Shown: positions 21,105-33,270, numbered from the stretch's first letter. The stretch is DNA of 64,000 bases from Seiridium cupressi (GCA_036674765.1 JARVKI010000011.1:248001-312000); one strand, 5' to 3'. The notes: generated by a model not told the origin, from the sequence alone. A program made the numbers and translations.

Positions 21105-22384
21105 CTACAACTTTGCAAGCGATTGCGATCCCTTCTTCAGTGCCGCCGATGCATCGGTGATAAATTCGTCCACAATCTCCTTAGCACTCTTCTGCTCGTT
21201 CACCAAAGCAGCGCACTTGCCCATCAGGAAGGGTCTGAACTGGTCCAAAAGGTCGTCAACATCATCATCATTTTCATCGGTCTTGGCTGCTGATTCCGCT
21301 CCTGGGATCTTATCGCCATCTCCTTTCATGACCTTCTCAAGGTCGGCTTCGTATGGCAAAACGCCCTTCGAGGTAAGCTCCTTGAGCTCGTCCCGTCTGT
21401 CGTTCTCCCAGCTTTCAATATATGGGTTCGTCCGTACACGCAGAGGTCGGCCGGTGAAAATAAGAGTGCGGATTGTATCATCAAAGCTGGCAGTCCTGAC
21501 GGAGTCCTTGTGAGCCTCGGGGGCGCCAGCCTCGTTCGCAAGGATGAATCTGGTGCCCACCCACACGGCATCGGCACCCATCATAAGAGATGCTGCGAGC
21601 ATGCTTCCATCATGAATACCACCAGCGGCAACGACAGTCACTGGCTTGCCTGTCAAGGGGCTCTTGGAGTTCTTGCAGGCCTGGACACATGCTGGGATCA
21701 AGACCGTCGTAGGTACATCTCCAGTATGACCACCACCCTCACCACCTTGTGCGCAGATGATATCGCAACCGATGTCGAGGCACTTCTTTACGTGCTTCGG
21801 GTGTCCGACCATGTTCATGTAGTAGATACCGTGCTTGTGCAGTTTGTCGACAACCTCCTTTGGAGGAACGCCGACAGCCGAGACAAAGAGCTTTGCGCCA
21901 GACTCGATAATGACGTCGACTAATTGGTTGAGCTTGCCTTTAGTGTAATCGTAACTGTACAACAGGATATGTTAGCTCGTGGCACTTATACGGTATAAGA
22001 TATCCTTGATCGCATCCGGGTGACGGTGACGGCGCACGTACTTTGTCTTTCTGGCATTGCCTCCAACCTGGGGAAGCAAAAGGTCAATACCGAACGGAGC
22101 ATTCTTGTCGTGCAAGTCCTCCTTCAGTTCGTCGATCTGCTCTCTCAACATGTCTGGCGAGTAGCTCATACCACCGATCACACCGAGACCTCCGGCATTT
22201 GTCACAGCGGCTGCCAGCTTTGGGCCAGCCGCAACGTTCATGCCGGCCAGCAGGATCGGGTGCTTGATACCGAAAAGGTCGGTGACCGTCGTCCGGATCT
22301 TCTCTGTATTGAAATTGAAGAGTCAGCATTGTCGGTCTGTTCTGGATCAGGTCATGATACCGAGTACTGACGTGGAGAGGCCAT
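21105..22384 (-). CDS. Nitronate monooxygenase (2-nitropropane dioxygenase-like), FMN-dependent
   Basis: Three exons (22384-22372, 22303-22042, 21954-21105) give 374 aa. The 13-nt first exon (MASP plus one base) is inferred from a GTCAGT donor and an in-phase AATACAG acceptor. The enzyme oxidises toxic alkyl nitronates using FMN in a TIM barrel. Visible motifs are FGIKHPILLAGMNVAAGPKLAAAVTNAGGLGVIGG (split by no intron), then APFGIDLLLPQVGGNA. Further on are KCLDIGCDIICAQGGEGGGHTGDV with the catalytic/FMN-binding GGHTG histidine, VVAAGGIHDG (FMN phosphate site) and LMMGADAVWVGTRF. The C-terminal ~100 residues carry an acidic linker (ENDDDVDDLL) before a final helix. It is probably soluble. 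Confidence 0.92.
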
Positions 22385-23105
22385 CTGGACTGTGCTGCTT
22401 GAGCTTAGAAGGACTATAGAAATACAATTGCGGCGTATAGAGCGCAAGAATGACAGCTAATGGGGATATATGTCGCTAGGAAGAAGAAACAAGCAGAATT
22501 GAGTGCTTCGAAGCAAATGCCGATGAGGAGATAGTCTATATAAGCAAGCAGGGAGAGGAACGTCGCAAGCTGCCCGTGAATCTGGGGAAGTTCGCCGAGG
22601 AGAGATGCGGCATGATGGGGGCATGTGGCATTTGCAGTCCCGCGCCAGGCCTATCTCGGTATAAATCGTGGCGATCCACTACAAAATTGCCGAGGCACTT
22701 CCCTCAAGTGGGCTCCAACATTCGATCATGCCGCCAGCCACGAATGCAGCGTGGCTGTTCGGCTGCCGACCTCATGAACCGCTTCATGAGATAGGAGGTA
22801 TCAAGCTGAAGCTTTGTTCTTCTTCCAAATACCAACTGACACCAGAGGCGTGAAACTGCTAGCCTACGACATGGGCGACATCGACGGCCTTAGCACTGAT
22901 TCCTCCCCACACGGTGCCTGCGGGCCGGCGCTTCGCAGCGGGGCTGGCGGTTGAGGCGGGCCAGGATCCCCTGGAAGTTTGATTTTTACGCTTGAGCCTC
23001 AAGACGCAGCATCATGCAAAATCTACCTACCTTTGGACCCAGCCTCATGCAGCCGCCACAGGGTGCTATTCGGGCGACAAATCCGACTCGATGAGCCTTC
23101 CTTTT
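22385..23105. other. Divergent promoter region between nitronate monooxygenase and HPPK-DHPS
   Basis: About 720 bp separate two divergent start codons and must carry both promoters. Short frames here show no conserved protein features. In-frame upstream ATGs at 22992 and 23091 exist for the folate gene. Confidence 0.4.
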
Positions 23106-24679
23106 ATGCCTCGGACATGGAGCTTTCTCTGCAGCCAATCTCAGGCCGCCGCAGTATCGCTCCCCATAATTAGCAAGAGCGCCGCCCCGCGGACAAGCTT
23201 ATTGCAGCGCAGGAGAATGGATCAACCCCAAAGAACAGCGTGTGGCTGTGCTGCAGCTCGCAGTTCCAAGCGCACTGCTTACATTGCCCTCGGAAGCAAC
23301 TTGGGTGACCGAGTTGTTGAGATAGAGAGGGCTTGCAAGGAAATGGGCTCTCGGGGTATTAAGGTGAGGAGGACTAGCAACCTGTGGGAGACAGAGCCAA
23401 TGTATGTTCTAGACCAGGATAGGTTCGTGAATGGAGCATGCGAGGTGCGTCGATATCATCCTGGCCACTGTCGTAGCACGTCGATATACTGAATGCGTAG
23501 CAGGTCGAGACGGAGCTAGAGCCCTTGGCACTCCTCGACCAACTGCAGGACATTGAGAAGTCGATGGGTCGCAAGAAGCTCATTGACAAGGGGCCACGGA
23601 ATATCGACCTCGATGTGCTGCTGTATGGAGATGAGGAGGTTCACCACGAAAGACTTCAAGTCCCGCACATTGGCATTCCCGAAAGGGATTTTGTCTTACG
23701 GCCGCTTGCCGAGCTGATACCGACCAAGGCAATATACCCATCGAAGCCTTGGAAGCTCGTTCAGGACTTCCTTAATGAGCTTCCCTCGTCATCTGAGCCC
23801 CTATCTACCCTCACTCCGATATGTCCGACGGTTGGACCATTGCATGCGCTTAAGGCTACCCGGAAAACACATGTCATGGCTATTTTGAACATTACACCTG
23901 ACTCCTTCTCAGACGGCGGCGTTCACACGCCTGACTCCATGAGAGATACGATCCGGTCATTTGTTCGTGGCGGTGCGACTATGATTGACATTGGCGGGCA
24001 ATCGAGCTCTCCTGGTACCCCAGATATCAGTGCCGAAGAAGAAATCAGTCGCGTGCTTCCCGCCATAGAGCTCATCCGCAACCTACCGGAATCGAAAGAT
24101 GTTGCTATCAGCATCGATACCTATCGAGCTTCGGTAGCAGAAGCAGCGGCCAAAGCGGGAGCAGACATTATCAACGATATTTCAGCTGGACAGTTAGATA
24201 CGGAGATGCTGTCGACAATGGCTCGCCTGGGCAAGACGGTGTGTCTGATGCACATGCGCGGAAACCCAGGGACGATGAGCAAGCTGAATGACTACCCAGA
24301 TGGTCTGATACCAACTATCGCCAGAGAGCTCCTTGAACGGGTAGCAGAGGCCGAGGCAGCAGGCATTCGCAAATGGCGCATCATTCTCGATCCTGGCTTA
24401 GGCTTCGCAAAGGTCGGAGAACAAAATCTGCACGTCCTTCGGCATTTTGACGAGCTCCGGAATTGGCCAGGCTTAAAGGGTTTCCCCTGGCTACTGGGCT
24501 CGAGTCGTAAGAGCTTCATCGGTAAGGTCACCGGGGTGCCGAAGCCCATGGATAGGATTTATGGGACTGCCACAACTGTGGCAGCTGCCGTGCAGGGAGG
24601 CGCTGATATCGTCAGAGTGCACGATGTTGTGGAGATGGGCCAAGTGGTTAAAATGTCAGATGCCCTCTGGAGGTATTGA
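23106..24679 (+). CDS. FOL1: Bifunctional hydroxymethyldihydropterin pyrophosphokinase / dihydropteroate synthase
   Basis: Two exons (23106-23444 and 23504-24679; 59-nt intron) give 504 aa. The enzyme makes dihydropteroate in folate synthesis. The HPPK part (about residues 50-210) has YIALGSNLGDR, WETEPMYVLDQ and GPRNIDLDVLLYGDEE with its metal-binding aspartates. The DHPS part (about 235-504) has HVMAILNITPDSFSDGG, GGQSSSPG, DIINDISAG, CLMHMRGNP and LGSSRKSFIG, the p-aminobenzoate/sulfonamide-site motifs. There is no dihydroneopterin aldolase (FolB) domain, so this is a two-function version, unlike trifunctional yeast Fol1. The start is uncertain. 23106 gives a basic Ser/Ala/Arg-rich leader suited to mitochondrial import; the ATG at 23217 has the better context (A at -3, G at +4) and would remove it, allowing dual targeting. 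Confidence 0.93.
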
Positions 24680-24945
24680 GTGTGTTAGCGACAGAGTTCA
24701 CGCAAGATTATGATGCCAGCTTCAACACCGCTTCACAGCTTCAACACAGGCTTCCCATTGCCGTCTATTGAGTTCATGAGGCTCGACTCAAAATTCAAGG
24801 AGTCTAGTATATACATTCTGTGTACTATACGCTGTTCTTATATCGCTTGAACAAAAAACGATGATACAAAACGAATGCAGGTCCATATGTCTCAGTGATT
24901 CGTCGATTCCCGCTCGCGAGACAACCAAACCTTGTCATGGCCACC

Positions 24946-27534
24946 TTACTTCAAGGTTATCTTCTTCTGAACCATCTTCTCCTGGAGTGCCAAATCAACA
25001 GCTTCACCGTCCATGAGCCCAGAGATATACGCCTCTCCAACCATGTTCCACTCCGTCCCAGACTTCCGCAAGACCAGAGGTACTGAACCACCGCGCATGA
25101 TGAAGACCCTGTCACCTGGCGCGACGCCCCGTACGGCCAGACCAATTCTGCCTGACTTGCACACGATGAAAGATCGCTCATGACAGCGCTTCAAGACTAA
25201 CTTGACGAATTTGTAGACCGTGTTGGAATCATCTTCCTTGTCGTAGCCGAACTCGCTTGCAATAGATTGAAGTTCCTGAGGGGAATTCCCGCCGATGATA
25301 GCTTTGATGGACTCCTGTTTGGACATCCACTGTTTGTAGTATGCTTTGAACTTGTCCGGTGCTTTTGCTCCTTCAAAGTCTCGATCACACACGAGTGTGC
25401 GCCATAAGCTGCCGGCAGCTGCGGAAGATGGAGCTCCATCGACTAGCTTCGAAACCAAAGGCTCCTAGACCTCCTTGATTTTGATACCAGTTGCCATAGT
25501 AATCTCCCAGTTGTATCCGAAATTGGCAGCAGCGGAGCCATTGCTCTGGACCTCATCCGATGTATCGAGCTGTACGAGTAAATCCTTTGTGAAGGAGTTC
25601 ATACGAAGTTTACCGGACTCCATAGTCTCGTGCCAGGGGGCCTCGCTAGCATGTTGGACCTCATCAAAGAGCAAACCCCAGATAGTCGCCTTCAATTCAG
25701 GTCTATCCTCAACCGACGTGGTCTCAACCTTCGCACCCTCCATCTTCGTACGCTCTCCCTTCGCATTATCTGGCTTCATGATTCTGGGCCATCGGATATT
25801 TTTAAAGGACAAGCCAGCCTTGAAAGGGGCTTCGGTAGACGGGATGTTGGATAATGGCCAGTCTGGCTCAGGGAATGAAACAAAGGGGGCGGTCCAGGTA
25901 TTGACCCAGGGTTTGCACATCAAATTCGAAGGCCTCACGTACCCAAATGCCGCTGGTACATCAGCCGCATTGTACATTGCGGTGGCTAATGGACGCAGGA
26001 TCAAGGCCGGATCCTTCCATGTACCCAAGGAATAGTTGCTGGAATAAATGATTCGGAGCCATCTGAAGAGTGACGCCTTCTCCTCTGTTAACTGATCGAC
26101 ATCAATCATTCCAGGGTATCCGGAAAGCTGTCGAAGTACCGGCGCTTGATCGAAGAAGGGCTTCTTTGTAACAAGCTTCTTGTAGAGTCTGCCATTATTT
26201 CCCTTCCATGTGTCCTCATTCCATGACTTGCAAAAGTCAACAATGTCGCTGAGATGTATAAAAGACGACCCGCAGCAAACAATACGTGCTTGGCATGGAT
26301 CTCCAAGGAGCAATTCAACCATGCTTTGCAGCCGCTTAAACCATGGTCGACATATGAATTCGTGGATGCAATATAGCCGGAAAAGTATCTCTGGTGTAGC
26401 CTCGTCCCGAGAAAAGATTTTCTTGTGGTGGCGCAAGGACTGCACAGCAATGTTCGACGTCCAGGATGCGGCACCCACTCCGATGAAAATATTAGGAGCT
26501 ACCCATGTGAGTGGCAACGTATGGCCAAAGAAGTATTCAGTCTTCTCAGCAGAGAAAGGCACCAAAAGCTCTCCGGCCCAGCACAGGAAGGTCACCTTAG
26601 AATCACGTAGTGTCCGAAGGAGCCACCACAGATCCTGACTAATGACCACTATCGTGCCGTCAATCAGTATTTCCTTTCCGTTCTCTGAAACTGGAAGCAA
26701 ATCCTCATAAGAAAGAACAGCATATTCATGGAACTCGTCATAATCAAAAGCCTCGCATTCCAATGACAATATGGTATCATCCTTGCCACCTTCGGCTGCG
26801 AGTATCCTGAAACCAATTGTTGATGCGGGGTGTTTGGGGTCTGTGAGGAACTGTTCGATGGCCAGTCCTCGTCGAATATTTTTACTTTTGAGACTAGCTT
26901 CTTGCAGTGCCCTGAGCTTGTAGTTGGTAATGAGGCAGTCCCTTGTGGTGACATCCACTCCTTCCAGGCTTGCAAAATTTGTTGTTTTGCTTTGGGGTAG
27001 GGACTCAGGTTCAGATCTCAGCTCTAAAGACGGGACTTTTTGAGCTTTGGTGTTCTCGTCGGCTAACTTACCACACGGTCTTGCATTTGGAGCTTCATGG
27101 AATGTGTCTCCCTGCTGGGGATCTGCGTGGGTTGTCTCTTGTGGTTGTTTAATTCTGGCCGAAAGAGTGGCCTTGTGCGCTGAGTTGACTCCGTTGTTCT
27201 GGGCTTCTAGCCTGTCCTGCTCGACACCATCACTGGGATCCTTACGTTCCACGATCGGATCAAGCGCAGTAGGCATGATAGAGGTTGTCATAACAGAACT
27301 CATTGATAGCGACGGTTGGGTCTGAGTGCCCGTCTCTGAAGTCGTCGAGGCTGTCCGTCGGAGATGGTCTAGAAATTCTGTTGTGAGGTCGTGGAGGACT
27401 TCGTCATGATCATCCATTGCCTCTTTGGCAATTTTCTTGGTGTCTATGGCTTTCTCGAAAGTCTCCATCAATTTTCGTCGTTGATATCGAAGATCAAGGG
27501 CCTGGTGGCCATGATCAGCCGGCGAAGGCATCAC
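24946..27534 (-). pseudogene. HET-domain (heterokaryon incompatibility-type) protein gene interrupted by one in-frame stop
   Basis: One continuous minus-strand frame of 863 codons carries a single TAG at 25467-25465, which separates 689 upstream codons from ~172 downstream ones. The downstream part has no early ATG but is a textbook HET-protein C-terminus. It shows LWRTLVCDRDFEG, then CKSGRIGLAVRGVAPGDRVFIMRGGSVPLVLR and VGEAYISGLMDGEAV. Upstream, about residues 265-360 hold a weak HET core (EYAVLSYEDLLP; then LWWLLRTLRDS with FLCWAGELL where LWIDAICINQ is usual), so the HET domain is degenerate. The N-terminal 200 residues are polar and low-complexity. Frame continuity on both sides points to a nonsense mutation, readthrough or a sequencing error. 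I found no intron of multiple-of-three length that removes the stop cleanly. HET genes control self/non-self recognition and often decay. Confidence 0.8.
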
Positions 27535-28492
27535 TGCCTACACACGGTAGTGTTGCCGTAGGAGGTCTTGTTGTCGTCGTTGCCGCAGGAGGTATGGTGC
27601 CTCCAAAGGAGAGCTTGTTCGTTGAATGCGATGAAGAGATCTAAGTATGAGGAAGGCGACGACGTTTAATGATTGCGACGTGAAGACGACGATGTTTAAT
27701 GAATGCGACGTGAATGCGACGCGGCGCAAATTTGCTTGTTTTGGAATGCGAGTAACAGGATGGAATCGGCGTTTGTAAGATATGATGAACGCCGAGGCGG
27801 TGGCCTCTGTTGCCTAGGCACAATTTTGTTAAATACAATATGCGATTGTCGCGTTCAAGGTGTATGTTGTCATCTATGAAACTGCAGTTCACAGCCCAGC
27901 AACCGGCGTCAACCAATAGCCCTTCGAGATGCTCTTGACCACGCTATGTATAAGAACTAAAGATGACACAATGCCTAGGCTCTCACTTCCACGGCAAATT
28001 GCTCCGGTTGCTACTTCCATAGCAAGAAGTTGGATTATCACGTCCAAAGCTTGATTGACAATAGAAATAATGCCAGCAACAACCCAGCGCCCAGAGCTTT
28101 CTACTTCACTACCTGTTATTGCTTACACTCCTAAGTACCTACGCAATAGCCGTAGGTGAACATACTACCAGAGGAACTACTGGACCGAGTCCTCAACGGA
28201 GCGCACTAGAATGAATGGCATAGTCACAAGAAAATAGGACGGTACCATGGGACTTGCTGTTTGATGGTCCGCTGCAAATTGCATTGAGCTCAAGTATCTA
28301 CATAACATGACCAAGCTCCATTCGAGCCTTTACATTCCAATGCCGCCAAACTCCTGAAAAAAGGTATATCCATGAAACTGTGCTCACTTCGCGCTGAGTT
28401 CCCAAGAACATCGAGGACCAGGTCCTGCCCGCCGGACTCTGCATTAAAGGTACAGAGATATTGATCTTCTTGATTATCCTTCGAATCTTGGC
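27535..28492. other. Intergenic region with short tandem repeats
   Basis: About 960 bp lie upstream of the HET-type gene and downstream of the phosphatase gene. Two short tandem duplications occur close to the HET start (listed separately). A 91-codon frame at 27641-27916 is made largely of repeat and is not called. Confidence 0.4.
27552..27714. repeat. Two short tandem duplications upstream of the HET-type gene
   Basis: A GTTGCCG(T/C)AGGAGGT word is repeated at 27552-27566 and 27579-27593 (27-bp period). A ~30-bp unit reading GACGA..GTTTAATGA.TGCGACGTGAA is repeated head-to-tail at 27656-27684 and 27685-27714. Confidence 0.75.
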
Positions 28493-29912
28493 TCACAGGA
28501 AATAATCCGCAACCGGCTTCTTTGCTGGCATGCCTCTGGAATCCTGCGGTGCCGCCTGAAAGACCCGATATCGCCGGGCCGGGCCACTCTTGACCAGGCT
28601 GTCATTCTCTGCCATCACTCTCGTCTCTGGAGCCCGTCCCACATCGCCATTGCTGCGCGTCAGGATACTCTCGCCTCCTCCATCTTCCGACAGCTCTAGT
28701 ACCGCGGCAACGTTGCCGCACCTGTAGCAATAGTTGGGGGCCGACCAAACTGTCACTATGCTTGCATCAAACATCTCCTTGAAGCCTTCCATAACAAGCT
28801 GGTGAGCTCGCGCAATCAGCGAAAGATCATTCCTGTGGTTGAAGACCTTAACTATGTCAGCGCCAAACAGGAAACCTGCGCCTCGTGGCGAGAGACCCCA
28901 GCCGTCGATCTCGTCGGGGTCGGACCAGAGTAAGTCGCACATTGCACCTTCGTGAGGCACTTCCTGCTTTCGGTCGAGTAGACGAATTTTGTCCACGGTG
29001 TCGATCAAGGGCGAGAGGCCGCCGTGTACGCACAGGACTGCACCCGTCGGATTGCCGTTGCTTCCCCCACTTGACCCTGACGCGCCAGATCCGGGAGGGC
29101 CTGTGTTCGTGGGGATGCCGTTCGGGCTCTTCTGTTCCGACTGCTGTCTACCAAAGCGGCTCATGACCTCTCCGTCGGCGTTACAGACCTCGATTTCAAT
29201 GTCCTCCTCCTCGTAGACTTCCTTCGATGTTCTCTCGTTAGGTGGGGAGAGTGTATTGGATGCGCCGAGTACGATGGCACCGAGGGCAAGATAGTCGAAA
29301 ACATCACAGCAATAGCGCCATACATTTGCACTGCCATACTTTCGTAAGCACTCGTCGTAAAAGCCGTAAACTGTCGTGATCTGGCGGGATTCGTGATTGC
29401 CGCGAATGAGCGTCATGCGGTCTGGGTATCGGACCTTCAGGCAGAGAAGGAGAAGGAATGACTCTAAAGAGTAAAAGCCTCGGTCGACGAAGTCGCCTGT
29501 GGTTCACGACAGAGTCAGTATCATATTCAACAAAACATAGCGTGCGCTCGCCTCATATTAGGACATACCCATGAAGAGGTAGTTGGTGTCGGGCGGGTCG
29601 CCTCCCACTCGGAACAGCTCCATCAAGTCATGGAACTGGCCATGTATGTCGCCGCATATCTACGAAGTGTATGAGCATAGTCTACTTGGTCGCTTCTAGA
29701 TGGCTGCGCTCTTACTGTCACGGGCGCAGCGACTGTCACGACATTGCCCTCTTCTATGAGGAGCTCTCGGGCTTTGTGGCATAGCTCTCGAACCTGAGCC
29801 TCCGGTATAGGGCGACATGCCCGGAGCTGGGCTATCGCGCTTCGAAAGGTCAGCAGGTCTCATCTCCAAGCTTAATGCGAGGAAGGTGAACACACTTATC
29901 GAGGTCGCTCAT
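28493..29912 (-). CDS. ppg1: PPG1-type serine/threonine protein phosphatase (PP2A-like catalytic subunit)
   Basis: Four exons (29912-29896, 29839-29716, 29659-29569, 29496-28493) give 411 aa, and all joins are in phase. This metal-dependent phosphatase catalytic subunit in yeast acts in the Far complex and in glycogen and mitophagy control. The PPP signature motifs are present: [28 protein letters not shown], then [26 protein letters not shown] and [12 protein letters not shown]. Between residues ~150 and ~220 it carries a Gly/Ser/Asn-rich acidic insertion ([35 protein letters not shown]) absent from PP2A. The final DYFL matches the PP2A-type C-terminal tail, whose last leucine can be carboxymethylated. 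PPG1 is favoured over PP2A or SIT4 by the [19 protein letters not shown] context and the insert. Confidence 0.93.
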
Positions 29913-30621
29913 CTTTGCGACAAACGGCTAGGACAAATGTGGGCAAGGCGCCGACACCCAAAGTGTCGGTGATGCCTCTTGACTGAGCTTTAGGATAAGC
30001 TTCAAGATGGTGAGTTCATGTCGTGGATGTCGTCGTGGTTTCCTGTCGTGTTTGGACCCTGGTTTGAACCTAAATCCGCTGATCGCCTCAGAAAGTCGTC
30101 TGTACAATGCTCGTCGCGTGAGTCCGTCGCGGGTCAAATCTAGAGAATTGTGGCTGAAGTGAGAAAATGACGACAATGGACTGGTGGGCCCGGTTTTTGC
30201 AGGGGACAGACAGCGAGTTGGGCTTGGTCCGGCGTGGCTGAGACCCACTTTGCTGTCGACGAGTGGGGTGAAATGCCGTTTGTGGGCGTCTCCACCCTGC
30301 AGCTGCTGCACCCGTGGGCAAGCCGCTGGGCCGGTTTCAATTGGTCAATCAGAAGCTGTGCAATGGGAAGCCACGGATTTGAAGCTTGCATTTTGAATTG
30401 ATGCAGAGCTCACCCATCGTACGACAACAATACGGCAGCATCTCCAAGCCTGCACCGAACCGCTTCGGTCTCTTACCCACGCAGACCACTCGTCTCGAAT
30501 CCTCCTCGTCATGAGTTGGTCATAGGGGCAATCACCACAGGTACGCATCTGCCCCTTAAATGCCTCGGAATCGCCGAGTAACCTCTCTGTGGCAGGCGTA
30601 TCGCTCCAACAAGCCGCGACC
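29913..30621. other. Bidirectional promoter region (PPG1 / small conserved gene)
   Basis: About 710 bp between divergent start codons. Frames of up to 180 codons (30345-30887, minus) overlap the next gene antisense and have no protein signature. Confidence 0.4.
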
Positions 30622-30987
30622 ATGCCTCCCCATCTCCATCCTCGATCGCGGATGACCTCCTCCCTTTTTGGCATCACAGTCGCCGCAAGCTTCTTCGTTG
30701 TCGGACTACCACACGTATTACCCTGTCCCGCACCCCGCGTCAAGCTTGCAGATTCAGAGACGACGGCCGACGGCACAAGGCGGCGAAGGAGAAGAAAGTC
30801 GGAAGCGGCCGAGGTCAAGGACGGCATAGCACAATTCCAGAGTAGTAGCGAAGATTTTGAAAGATTGGCGACTACAGGCCCGACCAAAAGGGAATGCCCT
30901 GTGCCTAAGCCCGGAGGCGTTCTGGGGGGTTTGATGGGGTTTAGTCCGTCGAAGACAGAGAGTGAGCAATCGCAGAACGACAGGTGA
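30622..30987 (+). CDS. Conserved small fungal membrane protein of unknown function
   Basis: This single-exon gene of 121 aa starts at 30622 (MPPHLHPRSRMTSSLFG). An upstream in-frame ATG at 30589 is possible, but the MPPHLHPRSR start resembles conserved ascomycete proteins. Residues ~13-32 form one hydrophobic segment (FGITVAASFFVVGLPHVLPCP) behind a short basic N-terminus, as in small mitochondrial inner-membrane or assembly-factor-like proteins. An Arg-run (RRRRRRKSE) follows, then a polar helix (EVKDGIAQFQ), a KRECPVPKPGGVLGGLMGF motif and a polar tail. Two CP dipeptides (PCPAPR, ECPVPKP) are notable. The family is recognised only by general resemblance, and localisation is inference. Confidence 0.7.
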   Translation: MPPHLHPRSRMTSSLFGITVAASFFVVGLPHVLPCPAPRVKLADSETTADGTRRRRRRKSEAAEVKDGIAQFQSSSEDFERLATTGPTKRECPVPKPGGVLGGLMGFSPSKTESEQSQNDR

Positions 30988-33158
30988 TGCGGTCAGAAGC
31001 GTGGCCAGAAGCGTGGCATTGCAAAATCGAGAACGGAAACCTAGAATATGTACACAATTGTACCATGCATGAGGAATGGAACCGGCATTTATACACTGTA
31101 TGCCAACATCTCTACATCTGCAAGGAGGGATGCTGCAAAATATACATAGATATACCACAACAAAATGAGTACAATACCTGTCGACAATGCAGATGAACAC
31201 GGCAGTCAACAAGTAATTGGGACAGCTAAAGAATCAGTCGCCATACTATAATCCATCATTAGAACTTGGAAGCGGAAAATAACGAATAAGAGAATGCTGT
31301 CTGGTTGCGAATTTGAGGCGCTTTAAAGTGTCCATGTTGTTAAGATCCGGGTTTCGGAAACATCTTTTTGTTCTCTTCGTCGATGGCGAATTCACTAAAC
31401 GAGACATGTGCCCGAGCCCAGGGAGAGCATATCACGAATGAGTCGATTGTCACGCAAGAGGTGGTTGAGGATCCTCAGTGACTGCTTGGGCTAGACCTGA
31501 AATATGCAAAGACATGAGACTCGGGAGGCCCAACAGGCTTAGGAGCATTTCCGCGTCGGAGGATTACCAGACTTCTACCTATATTGTTTGGGCCTGCTCT
31601 ATAAGGAAGCGGTCAATGCACTCGACTGGAGCGTGTAAGCGTTGGCAAGCTTACATACAATACAGCACAATTCATGTTCTCATAGAGCTATGGTTCTTTA
31701 TTCGTCTTCCTGCTTCTGTTGAAGGACGTCAGGTTGAGAGAGGCCCATTCAGACGGCGACATAATCGTGAAGAGCATTCGAATGGCGCTGTATGAAAATC
31801 CAGAACTTGACGGAGGTATAAGCCTGAAAATATGGGATGGCACAATGACATCTTACAGGAGTCGGTGACAAAACTCATTAGACGGCGAATGACAGGTCGG
31901 CATAAGATGATCCCGGGAACCTAGGTAGCCGTCAGTCCGGATAGGGCGACTTGCCATAGCCGTGTCAACACATATGATTCGGCACATGGGCACAGCGAGT
32001 GCCTCGAAGCGTCGAAGAGGTTTGGAGGCCAGAGGCTTAAAAAATGGTAATGGTCTTGCATTTTACCCGACCCCTGAGAGTGTGCCAGATACCCCGGCAA
32101 GCCTGTGAGATCGACCGCGAGTCCGTGCCGTGATTGGCCACCGCAAGGCCGGCATTTGAGATGACAGGCCCCCTGCTGCAGGAAACCTTCTTTTCTACCC
32201 CAGCTTTTAGCGCTTCGCATAGCAGATGGGCTAGGCTGGGCTTGACTGCAGTCGAGAGTGTCCTTGGTCTGATTCTGCCAAGGCGTTTCTGATGTTGACA
32301 GCCGTGAATGATTGCTAGGGCTAGTTTTCGACATCCGTACCAAGTGTCATTGGGATTCATTCAATGCCGCCGATGGCCCGCCACCAGACCTCACTAAAAT
32401 CAAGGGCACTCGAGCCTTGGCAAAGACAGTGTCTTCCGGTCCTGTCTTCTTCCATGCCAACATGTTGTCCACAGAAACATCACGAAACAACAGCACAGCA
32501 TCCTCCCGTCGATCAAGCACATTGAGGGTGGCGGCATGTTGCTGTTTCTCGAGGTAGACCTTGCTCGGAAGCGACTTGCCATAAAAGCCGAAGAGCAGGT
32601 TTGCAAATGGCCCAAGCCGGACACAGAATTGACACATCATGCCAGACGGTTATATTCCAATATCATGGTGTAAATAAGGTTATTTGGTGGGTCTATTCGT
32701 CACAATGCAGTGGTATATGCTCTTCCGACCTTACAGCCCCCGTGCGTAGTTCAGATCGCTGATCAACACGTTCGGCGGCTTCGAACTCAACCATCCATCG
32801 TTGGCTTGGTACTCCTATCTCAGTACTTGCAGCTGTTCAAGCGGTTATTTCCACTTTGCCCGCCATTGATTCCAAGTATCCGACTATCCCAGTCGTCCGG
32901 ATCTGCCCAGTCTCCTGACCTAGTATCCACCAAACAGGCTCAAATGCACCGAAGCTTGATCGGCCTCCCCTACCCCTGTCTCTTGCTATCTCGGTTGATC
33001 ACAGGTGCCGGTCGTCCAGTGACGAAGGCAATCTGATACCATCGGATCTCTCCCTCAAAATGCATCCGAACGATTTCCTGACTTCAGCAAGGCTTGGCAA
33101 TGTTTCTGGTGCTCATGCCATAGCCTTGTGCCGCTCGTGGCAAACTCATTCAGATCGA

Positions 33159-33165
33159 TATATAA
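33159..33165 (+). promoter_or_regulatory. TATA-like element of the secreted-protein gene
   Basis: TATATAA lies about 110 bp before the first leader intron and 325 bp before the start codon. With the two leader introns removed it would sit at a normal distance upstream of a short leader. Confidence 0.45.
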
Positions 33166-33270
33166 GATAGCCACCTGTTAGTAGAGGGTATCCTTCCTGT
33201 TTTCTCATCCCACATCAGTTTCCAAGATCATCAAGTCATCCAACCAACTCATTCATTCATTTCTTCAGAG

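Noticed and set aside
30345..30887. 180-codon minus-strand frame
   Set aside because: It is antisense to the small conserved membrane-protein gene and its promoter, with no domain or conserved-looking segment.
32347..32640. 97-codon minus-strand frame with some protein-like sequence
   Set aside because: There is no motif, homology memory, splice partner or promoter evidence; it was left as intergenic.
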